From Aricia agestis (lineage: Eukaryota; Arthropoda; Insecta; Lepidoptera; Lycaenidae): DNA of 64,000 nucleotides. The notes beneath the pieces were generated by a model. That model did no database searches. It was not told where the DNA came from and worked only from the letters and a program-made list of their open reading frames with translations. The position numbers and the translations under genes are program-made. The stretch is from positions 17,117,001-17,181,000 of the forward strand of contig NC_056409.1 of NCBI RefSeq assembly GCF_905147365.1, given 5' to 3'. Each line of letters starts with the position of its first letter. Position 1 is the first letter of the stretch. Shown here one piece after another: positions 26,101-38,100 of the stretch.

Positions 26101-29100
26101 ATGCACAAAAAGTGGAATTGATGACGTCCGCAACTCCGTTGCGCATTCATTATTTTAGGAGTAAAAAGTATCATGTCAGTAATCAGACTCAAACTATCTC
26201 CATACCGAATTTCATATCATCAGTTTAATAGTAAAGAGTTAGCAGACAGACAGACTTTCGAATTAAAAATATTAATATGGAAGACATACTAAAAACACAA
26301 AGTAAATCAAGTATATAAATATATATTGCTAATGGGCAATCTCTACTAGTCAATCTTTCTGTAGTGGACTCGGACGAATTTGTAGGAAAAATCGTGGAGG
26401 TAGCAACCCTAATTATCTCTGCCCCGGGCGACGTTATCTGCCCTATCATTGTGTCCCTAATTTATTTACAATGTCTGTAGTTCTGTCTAGTAGAAACGAG
26501 GTAATCCTCACTTTTGTTGTCGTTTATTGTATCTTCAATGAAGTTTTTATATAAAATGTTTGGGTTATGTCATTGATTTTATGTAATGCTAACCTGCTGA
26601 ATAAAGCAACTCGTTTGAGCCATCGTTTTATGTACTGGGGTATCCAAAATATAGAATACATTTGTCTATGATTGTCCATGATTGACGTTGATTTTGCATA
26701 CTGCAGACATCTTTGTCGTTGTGGTTACCCATCATGGCGTAACGTTATGAGGAGCTTTTAATTTTAGACTGACATATCCTGCAGATGGATAAATCCTGCC
26801 TGTGATTTACGAGCCCTTCGTCTTGATTTCCTCTTGAAGATATTAAAAGTAGGTAAAGACACTAACGATTACTTCAACGCATACCCTCACCAGATCGGAG
26901 TTTCACGTCAAGAACGTAATAGTGTCAGCGTTGGCCAAGAGTCGAGAGAACGTGTCTCGAGAGGCCGGCTGGTATCAGGCCGGTCGTTTCTCGCGCGCGT
27001 GTTGCAACCGTCGTGGGGCAACCGTGCGCGTGCGCGTGTGTGGGTGACGTCAATGCGCCACTTTCACCATACTTTCGTCGCTGCTCGCGCTAAAAAACCG
27101 AGCTATTAGACGAACATGCGACCGGCTCCGTCGCCCGAAACGTTCGCCAATTACAGCGAATATTTGAGAGAAAACTAAGAAAATTCTGCTCAGAAAATAG
27201 GAGATACTTTAGGTAAAAGAGAAGGCTAGAATACAGATCAGCTTCTAGGTGTCAAAATTTGCGATCGTGCGGGGAATATTCTATCGCACAAGCGGGTATT
27301 TACTATTTTGCTCCCGTTTTGTCTGTACTCGGAATAATCGATCACCATTAAACACACTAGAAACAAAATATTGTTCGCTCGGCCGCATCAAACCAGTCCG
27401 AACGAAAGCCTCCGCAAATTAACTATTTAATTTTCGCTTATTTAAATAGGACACTGATTTTCGACCGTCGGTCGGAACTCATTTATATATCGCAGTGTAA
27501 ATAGAACGAAAACCGCACTCGGCGGCGCGCTCGTCATTTATTTTACACTACGCCGATATCGCAGGCGAGCGCGCTCGAGCCCGAGATCGACAAGCAAAAT
27601 CCATTTGTTGCTATCCTGCGCCTGTCTAATTAAACTCTGTCATAGACTCTTCGAAGGCTCTATTACCGCCTCCGAACTCGGAGCGGACTATAACACGTTC
27701 GGTATTCAATCGAGGGCGCGCGCGAGCGACAGTGAGCTCTATGCGGTGGGCGGAGGGTCGATATTGCCAGGGCGGGGTTTAATTTTGTTCGTGTGACAAT
27801 TACGGCGATGCGGCCCGCCCTCGCGCCGCCGCAATCGATAGGCCTAGGGCGGGGCGAGGGCGGGGGCGCGGGGCCGCGGTCATTACTTATGCAAAGCAGC
27901 TCGTGGCCGGAGGACCTCGTGGTACACTACCAGGACCGGGCGTCGACTGAAAAGAGTCTTCAGGGTTCTTTTAAAAAATTAACAAAAAATATTTTCCATC
28001 ACTCTTCGGTCGGACGATCATACTTCAAACGGAGAAACTATTACTCGACGTTATTGTAAAAAAGCTCGAGCCCTAATCTCCGACACTACAATGGGCTTAC
28101 GTAGTCCATTATCGAATTCGAGGGTCGGCAGTCGCGCGAGCCCCTCGCCCCGAGGCCGGCCCTCGCTTAGGATCGCAAAAATAATATGAATATTAATATT
28201 CCATTATAAAACGAAACTGATATTTCAAATGAATTATAAAACAACGCGAGAGTTTCCAGTGAGCTCAGATAAAGGGTCGACTTAGAGTTTGTGAGAAAAT
28301 CATTCCCGCGCTTTGCGGAGTCGCTCGAGGGGGTAAGAAATATATAAGAACCTCCGCCCGCGCCGAGTTAGTACATAATGTAATTGGCGCCAGGATCATC
28401 CCGGCCCCGAGAGCGAGCGGTGCTGCTCGCAAATATTATCCAACCGTTTACATACTTAGTAGTACATAACTAATGTTTGTAAACAATCAGCAGTCATAAT
28501 AAACGGCTTATCACTATCTGTCAGTTAGAAAACTACGGAATTCCACTTATCTCAGCCAATTAAATCATCACATTAATCTGAGTCATCGCATAAGTGAGCT
28601 TTTAAATATCGTGAAAAGTCGTAATTACGGGCGGCGAAGTCTTAATTGAATGATAATGTATGTGTAAAGTGTGCGGCGCTGAAGTGTAAGAACGTTGCAA
28701 GCGTATCGTTATCACCGCCTTATCTGTCCTCGAGGTGACGATGGAACTCTCCGATAGCCCCGCGAATTATACAGAAACGGGCTCATTAAAACAATAATAA
28801 AAACATAACCTACCCGACTAATTTCATTCATATTTTATACTACTTTATTTGCATATGTCATGTACAACTTTTTATATATCTCAAATAGAATACGATAAGT
28901 TTTTTTGTAATTTTATAAGAAGATAGCCGTCTTATACATATAAATTGTGTGTACATAGTCATGATTAGATAATATTCACGATGGAAAAATAATTCTACAG
29001 AAATTCAGTATCAATTTAATTAGTACACCTATTATCGAAAATATGTCTCCTTTTGTAGTTTGCAAAAACAAAAAGAATTTACTAAATTATTACTCGAAAA

Positions 29101-32100
29101 ATGATTCCTAGCTAGATCGATTTATCGCCCACCAAACCCTCTATCTATATCTATATCTATACTTATAATAAAATCGTAGAGGTAAAATTTTTGTACATTG
29201 AAAATAAACTTGAAAAAACGAGTCAGGGGCATAGTAGAAGAGTAATAGAATACATTTTAACTGTTTTTGAAATTTTTGTTTCTCTGTCTGTTTGTCGGTT
29301 TGTCTGTTTGTACAGGCTAATCTCTGAATCCGCTGAACCGATTTCAATGAAATTTGGCATGATGATACCTTACATCCCTGGTCAACATCTTAGATACTTT
29401 TTTAACCGACTTTCAAAAAAGGAGGAGTTAATGTTTACTTTGCTGTTTGTGGTCAGATTTTCAAAATTCTTTTTTTGTTGTATAGATTGCCCGGATTTGA
29501 TACAATGTTTACAATAAAATCGACCAAGTGCGAGTCGGACTCGCGCATGAAGGGTTCCGTACCGTTATAGAGAAAAAATAGGCCAAAAGTTATGTTTTTG
29601 TATGGATTACCCCTTAAATTTTATTTATATTTTAATTTCTTCTTTCTTTATATTTTATTTATATTTTAATTTCTTCTTCCTTTTTTAAGAAAGGATTTTT
29701 CAAAACGATAAGTATCTGAGGTTCAAGTTTCCTGGGTCTTTGATGTAAATTAAAAATTTCGTGTGTAATATAGATCCAAATAAAATAGTCATTGATGGGT
29801 GTTCAATTTTCTAAATTTCGATTTTAATTACATACATTCACGCGGACGAAGTTGCGGGCAACGGCTAGTAAATATAGCTAAATTTCATGAAAATCGTTGG
29901 AGCCGATTCCGAGATTCCAATTATATATGTATATTATATACAAGAAATGCTCGTTTAAAGATATAAGATTATTGTATGAAACTCTTAGCGTGTTTTTACG
30001 ATTTTTAATTAAGAGTTTAGAACATCTAAAGCTTGATACATCATCGGTTATTATCACACACTCGTTATAAGCGCACACAAGGAGTTCATGAACTAAAGTC
30101 TCGTAAATACTTAACGAGGCAATAAGAAGGCAGTATAAAATTTGTTGATATTTCGGCGAGATGTTCGGGAAAGTTTGTGGAAATTCGCGGTGAGCGGAAA
30201 ACGCGCCAATTACGGCTTAGCCGCGGAGGCCACGTGCTCGGGTGACGTTAACAAAGTTTCCCGATGCGGAGAAAACTTTGTGACATGTGAGTGGTAGATA
30301 CTCTTCCAATATGTGCCCGCCCGCCCCCGCCGCGCCGCCCCCCGCCACCACCCTCCCTCGCCCGCCGCCGTGACTCAGCGGCGCCCTCGCGCGACGTCGC
30401 CCCGTCTGCCCCCATTGGAAAATTTATACCCACCCTCTATCCAAGAATATTACGCTCCCGCCCGAGCGAAATGAACCCTCCTCCGCTAAAATACGACCCA
30501 TTTTGCCGTGCCCGCGTCAGCAAGACAAAGGAGAGCTGGCAATTTTGCCGAAAACAAACCCTAACTCCAGTGGGATATAGTTTGTAATTTATGAGTCGGG
30601 GTGACTCACGTGCTACGAAACGCAACGGTGACTTTACCAAGTTCATAGCCAGCGTTAGAGTTGCGATAGATATTATAGAACGTTAACGTATAATGCCTAA
30701 TAGGGGTTCTTTTAGCTGCCTAGGTATAAATCTTTGTTGAAATATATTATTATATTATTGTTACTATTTATTAAAGCAAAAGATTTACTTACGTTTTATC
30801 TCAGACATTATAATTTATTTTACGAACTCCCATCTGCAGGTTATAATATCTACAGAAAATTCTCAGTTCCTACGCAAAGTCTACAAATAAATACACATAC
30901 CTAACATTATGTTATCCAAATCTCTCACGAATCACAATTACTAAATGCAGCCTACATTTTCAATCGCAAATTTTGAATTCTTTTTATCTCGCGCGCCCGC
31001 CCTGTTTGAGCTTTCGCCCTTAATTCCCTGTACAGTACGATGTTTCGTTTCTCGAGAGCGTGTGCTCTCTCATCTCCTTAATTCGTCCTTCGCCGCAGCC
31101 CCCGCCGCCCCCGGGCCCGGCGGGAGGGCGCCGCCCGCCCCCGGCTGCCGCCCGCCGCTCGCTCTCTTGTTAAGCGAGTTGCCCCCCTTATTTATGCCCG
31201 GCGGGCGGCGGGTGGTGGGCGGGCGGGGGCGCCACATCGACGATATTCGCGTCTATGTGCGGGTGAATTAAGAGCGAGTCGGCTTTCATTTTACTTTGGA
31301 GCTTCCACGCTCGTGTGCTCGCCTTTCAGCCGAGCGAGTCTCGTGTGTGCGCGCCCCGCTCTTTGAAATTCAGACTTTATGCGGCGGGGAGAAGACATAA
31401 TTTTGGAGCGCCGGCTCGGTCGCCTTCAGCGTTTTATAACTTCGGGGAGGGCGACGAGGCGGGAGGGTTCTGCGAGTAGAAAAGGACTTTTTTGCCGGAC
31501 GTTTTTTATGTTTTATTCGTTTAGGGCCGTGCAAGATAACGGTGTGACGACAGTCGACACCGAGGGTAAAAAATATACGCTGCAGAATTGATCGCAAACT
31601 TTTAAAGAGACGATACATTCGCTCCGGCTTCCCAATTAGGACTGCGTATTAAATTCTTAAGTTTCGCAGAGGATTTTTGCTCGAAGTTGGGACAAACTAT
31701 TCCTCGGAGTGGGGATGGGTGTGGGCGCCTAAGTCTACGCACAGCGTCTTCAGTGAAAGTGAAATTTAGCGCAAGTTTGGAGAAATACAACTCTCCCCCG
31801 CCGCCCTTTTGAGGAGCCGTCTTGAGGGGTGGTCGCCCCGGCTTACAACAATTAAGTTTATTTTCCAGCGCGTTTTCAATTTTATCTTAGAGTTAGACAA
31901 TAGTTTGGTTTCGACTTTCAACTGAATTAGGATCTTTTTAAATGCCTCGTGCCTGTCGATCGTATCAAATATGGGGTAAACAAAAGCTTACCTAAACCTC
32001 GGTCCGCCTAAAATATACCTGCGTCAGCAAATAGTATCGACTAATTAAATAAAAAAGTGTATCTTGCGATAGTTGAACGACCTTTGTTAAGGTGTCGTTT

Positions 32101-35100
32101 TGGGCAGGTTATTTAGTGGGGCGCGGGTGGGTGTGGGCTACAGCGGGGAGCGGGTAGCCGGGTAGAGCGGGTAGCACGGGTAAAGCGGGTAGAGCTCGGC
32201 CGGGCCCGGGTCGCCGGGCAACGCAACTGGGTCACTCCGGGCCCGCCGCCCACCAATTATGTACACGCTCGTTACCGGACACGCGTTTTTCAATCACATC
32301 CATATTTAATTGGGCACCGCAGCCTGAAAATATGTACTGCTGTTTTACACAACTTTATTTGAATTGCAACGTCAAAGGGTAAATTATTAAAAATAGCACT
32401 TTATTACTGCGCATTCGATTGAAATTCCGTTTGTGGATCACTATTGATTTCGGTAATTATGTCCTCGATGATTTGTTAGCTTGCGATTAGAATTCTTCAG
32501 ACACACGTGTACAGAGTCAAAGCTCGCTCTATCGTTTCGACTGACTATTCTCTCGTAGCGCATGATCCTTATGTATTCGCAACTAAGGGTGAAAGTGACG
32601 TCTTAGGTTCCGTGAATTTAGAAGATTTACGTCTTGGAGGACCGGAAGTAACTTGTTGCATGGATGCACCGAGGGTGCGAGGGCCGAAGGGCGCGGCGGG
32701 GAGGGGGGCGAGCGGGGGGGAGGGCGCGGCGCGAGGGGGGGGGCGGAGGGGAGGGGGGTGCGGTGAATGGGCGCGAGATGTGGCCGGCGTATGGAGATTC
32801 ATTGATAACCGTGACCTCGTCCTTATCGCGATACCCCCTGATAACGCACCTCCGGGACACGTTCCTCGCGACATGTGGAACTTCCTTTGAAACTTTTTCT
32901 TGCGACCTTACCGAGTTATATGGAGTGTGGTGAGTGTTAGCCGTTATTAACAGCTGCTAAAGTTGCAGAAGCAGGTGAAGCTGACTGTTTTAGTAGTAGT
33001 TGATAGATTATACAATCTTATGTTACATTGACGACTAGAATGTTGTCAAATAAATCTGAAAAGCTGTGAATAATATTATAGAAGATCAGAGTTGGTGCCG
33101 TCATAATATTATGTAGACTATACGAACTTATTGTGTTATAGGCAACATTATGCGTTTTGAACAGTCAATATTTATCAACCAAGAGAATCAGAGCAGCGAG
33201 TTAGCATTATACACATCCTTATTCACTTGCACTTTGAAAAGCCCACTGACTCAGATACTTTAGGCACCGATAAGTCTGCGAAAAATATAAACAACTTCAG
33301 TATATAAATACTACAAGTAATAACAAAATTATACTCAAACATAGAGCACGTCGACAATGTAGAGTTTGATAACATTATACGTACGATAAGCAAATACAAA
33401 AGTAGAGTAACGAAATCACGACGGATAAAAATAAAAAAAACTTCCTAAAAGTTATCTCTCATCACGATCGCCTTATCGAGACCGTCAAAATAAACAAGTG
33501 TAACGTAAAATAATCAGGAGTCAGTGGGCAGGTGTCGGCACGAGTGAGTGAAGTGACACAATAACCAGTCGATCGGAAGCGGGCGGCGGTGACACCGCAC
33601 TCCGCAGGGCCGGCGATTAGCGGAGTCGTCCGCATATCAAGTGCAGCCTTGACATTGACCAGCGCCCGTCGCGATCGATCGCCGGAATGCGAACGAAACC
33701 ATCTCCGGCAAATAATAATAGTGTCGGGGCGATGAATGAACACATTAGCGAGCGGCGCGGGCGGCGGGCGGCCGGCGCCGAGTCATTACGCGCCCCCATT
33801 AATCACTGCAACAATCGGCCGATATCTCGCTATTTACAAACGCGAGAGCACGTGTTCAACGCTCGTAGTACGCGGTGTATTGACCCATTTAGATAGCTCG
33901 ACCTTCGCGCGGCCATTGTGAGCGAAAAACATAAAAATAAGTTTTATTGCGGCGTCGTTATGCGTACCGCGGGCCCGGCCGTCACGCCGCGCCGCCCGAC
34001 AGCTGATCGCTACGTGACATTTTTATTTTATTCCTCCTCTTCCGGGGATTCTCGGGATACGTGCCGGTGACGTCATTATCTGTGTACGCCCCCGGCCCTG
34101 ATTTATTGTCTAAAGCGCGCGAACTTCATCCCGCGCCCGCCTGATTTATGTCTACTTGCGAGACGTCTACTCGCCGCTCTCCAGTCTCCACTGAGAGCTA
34201 CCGAGCTTTAGCCCTTTCTAGATTCGCTTTGCGGTTGATTTACTGCTGACTACCTTAAACAATGTTAAGATTTTAGTTCGTACTTTGTATCAATAGAACA
34301 TTCAATAATAGTAGTCATCAGCGCTTTGTGCGACCTCAGCTCCTTTAAAAGGTTTGTAGATATTTTTTATCTTATATATAAAATTCTCGTGTCACAATGT
34401 TAGTCACCGTACTCCTCCGAAACGGCTTTACTGATTTTTACCAAATTTTATATGCATATTCAGTAGGTCTGAGAATCGGCTACTGGGTACTTTTTATATT
34501 GATAAGTGCATTTGTTGAATAATTAATAGTAAATTATTACAACTCGAGACTGGCGGCGACCATTGTTTGTGCGACGTGATAGCGATGGACGTTGCCATGG
34601 TGACATACTTATTCAGTCACTTCAATAAAATAATACGGGCGAAATACTTTATATGGCAAAGAAACGTTTGCCGGGACAGCTAGTTTTGTTATAAAAATGA
34701 AATACATCGTAGTTATAATAGGTGCTGTACATAAGTTCAGTTTTTAATTATTGAGATTTAACTCATTTAGTCTTAGTTAAGTTCTACGGTATCAATAACT
34801 TCAACATGTGAGCGTGTCCACCTGTACTACAGAAAGCTTACAGGTGCGTTGCAAATACCCATAACAGAAAACCGCAGGTAGAGTTCGCGTTCGTTGTGAT
34901 TTGTGATAGAAAGCTTGCCCTTATCTTGCAGTGAAATACTAATTCTTAATGGATAAGTGTATTCGTTTTTTCAAAGTTTGTTAGGTAGAGTTCGGATAAA
35001 TTTAATGTTGATCCAATTTTAAAGAAATGTAAAAATTATTGAATTGAATTTATGATTATGTAATATGTACAGACTACTGTTGATATAAAAAATAAACAAA

Positions 35101-38100
35101 AAGAGTTCAAAAGCTCTAAGCTACTTGGCAGTAGTGTGAGGAGGAAATTCCTGAGAGGGCTGAATCTTGTCCGTAGCGCCGTCCAACATTCCAGCCAATC
35201 AGCCCGGCTGCTGCGTTCGGAGAAGCATGCGTCATGCGCTCGCTCGACAAAAAACTACAATTTTCCCTTTCATTGCATCTCGTTGCCACAAGAAACTCAT
35301 CATAATAAGCGCATAACGCGGCTCGCACGCGCCCGGCGCCCGCACACTGTAAACAATGCGTTTCGGGAATTCCCTTTCTTTTTATGCGGGCACACATTCC
35401 TGAGGGATTCCTTTTGTTTGCTCTTAAACGATCTCGGATTTTTATTGTCACCTCGCTCAGCCGCGCCGCTCTACCGTAACGGTCCGCTCCGTAAACGTGA
35501 ATCCCCAGCAAAGCGTGAGGCACCGTCACGGGAATCGCCCGTATCGACTCAATTAGGGTATTCTTCGTGTTGCGCACTCAACGCTTCGCTTATTTTACGT
35601 ACGTCGTTACGTAAAAACTCGAGTTATTCCACATTCGAGTATGTTAAATCGAGTTCGCCTAAAAATTCATCGAAAACAACGAGAAGGAAAACGTTCAAAA
35701 AGTATAAGAGTCGGCGGACGAAAACGGGACAGTCACCGTATAAAAAGCTCGGCGTCGAAGCTGCAGCGTCGGCCACTAAACAGGATGTGAGACTGGTCCG
35801 CGCACACACGGCCGCGGCGCGCACGCACACATGCGCACGCGGCCTCGCCGCTCGCCGCTCGCCGCTCACGGAAATGTGCGTGCCAGAGACCGCTGCCTTG
35901 GCTGGGTTGGCTCATACTTGCGAATACTACCGAATACATTTTTATTTAAATTAAATAAAGCCTTCGCGGCTTGAGGCGAGCTTGATTGTTTAAATTACTC
36001 TACATTAATTATTTTAATGGCTTAAAGACTGTTTATAATACTAAATATAGACGCCAATATGAGTAGAAAAGCAAGTTTAAATAAACAGAAAAATTCCATG
36101 TATATAATTTGAAAAATAACATATCGGAATAGAGTCTTCAAGATGTAGAGTTCACTCTACAATCTACATTGATATATATTTTTGTTGTTTAGCCAAGCAA
36201 ACGTCAGTACCGATATTTTTAATTTTCTTTAAAATTAAAAATATTGGTACCAGCAGTTTATATTTCACTAGTAATTTCATAGAAAACAGCAAGTAAAATA
36301 ATTAAAAACTGCTTTAAAACAAAACATCAACCTATCACTATTCAACATCAATGAACGCGTTATAGTAATAAATCCTTTCCAATTATTTGGCTATCAAGAG
36401 GCAGGGCATTGTGTAAATCTTTCGACAAGTAAAAAGTTAACGGTACTACCGCAGTGTACGCGGTGGGCACTCGCCCTAATCTCGGCCCACCTGTAAACAA
36501 ACGTAGGTTCGAACCTTTCAATGAATGAATTTACGACTGTCACGTGCTTCTATTGTAACAAAAAATTCGATCATTAATCGACGATGAGTTCTCTGAAATT
36601 GGTTACTGCGGCGCTCCGCCCCCTCACTCTTGAGATTACTCGCTAGTTCTTGTGCCGGCAAAAAATACGTCAAAGTATTTTTAGTCGCAAAGTTTACAAA
36701 CATACATTATCGAATTCTTGAAAAGTATTAAATGGCATATAAACCTTAAATGATTAAAAAAAAGTATTTATGTAGAGTATTGGAACTCTACGTACATAAA
36801 TATATACTGAAATATATAATTAAAAAGTTAATGCTTTCCCTCCAGCTGTATAATGTAGCGCAAAACACCCCATTGTATCTACCCCGTTTTATAGTCGAGT
36901 ATAATACAGCGCTCGGCGGAGCGTAGGTAGCTGGCCTGTAGCGCTAGATAGAAACGGACGGCCGCTACGCGATGTTATTATGGGAGGCGGGTGTGTGCGG
37001 CCGCGTACGTACGGCACACAGGCGCGCCGCCCGCATACCGCCCGCCCGCCCCGCGCGCCCCGCCGGCCCCCGCGCCCGCTCTACAACGAGCGCACTGTGA
37101 GGCAATGTCGTGCCGTCATCTATTCGCTCCTCACAATGCCATAGAAAGTTCGTTCGACTCGCCTCGCCGATCGAACTTTTCCTACCTTAAATAATGCTGA
37201 GAAATAATTTTCAAATAAGTAAATTAATATTTTTTGGGGTCTCGTAAATATTTTTCAAATGTAGAGTACCTAATTTTGTATTGTAGCAGTTATTTCGCAA
37301 TACATACGTACTCTACATTCGGTAGAGCTCCACAATATTCGTTATTGAGCTAGTGCTCCTATTACAAATATGTATTCCTCCGGTAAATAAGAAGGATAAA
37401 ATAAAGTCAGACGTTCCCAAGTTTCGAGCGGACAGAACGAGCGACGCGCCGCGCATCAGAAAAAGAACTTTACGACGAGATTAGAAAGAGCGCGCGGAGC
37501 GGCAACGTCGCACGACCACGTTCCACAGGGCTGAGCGGCAACGCGGCTAACGTCATATACTAAATTTATTTTCATGAGCGCCAGCGCTGGCGACGACACC
37601 GCTACATTACAATATAATATGTATGGCATTCTCCCGACGCGTGATATAAACTTTTGTCTTCTTCTCTACCGAATAAAAGTTATCACAGAGGTAGAGTTTT
37701 AATTCACGGAATGAAAAGTTACTCGCGCAGCGCCACATTTACGTATAATAGCCTGACACATTTCGCAGAACGATAAAGGAATGACGCAAAAATATAATTT
37801 GCGGCGTCGCGATGAGTAGTCGCTGAGTCAACGCGGCCGGCGCTCGGCAACTCGCCTCGTTCTCGTTGCGCTATCAGCATGCAACGTCTCGACTCTTGAA
37901 ATAACGTCGATGCAATTATTAAAAATATGCTTTACTTAGTCGGAATTACTAAATACTGTCGCAGGCATATTTTGCCGTATATGCGCGTGTGTAGGCAGAA
38001 GTAGACGCGTGTGCCACCTAATTGTAGAGGCAGGTGTGCCGGCATCTGCCGCCCGATGGACTTGACTTTAATGATTCCTTTTTTACCGTCGTACACCGGG

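Noticed and set aside
32507..32890. 127-codon + frame
   Set aside because: Gly/Arg runs encoded by G-tracts; not protein-like.
36207..36250. microRNA precursor
   Set aside because: Stem of 20 AT-rich pairs with a four-base loop is too short for a typical animal pre-miRNA.
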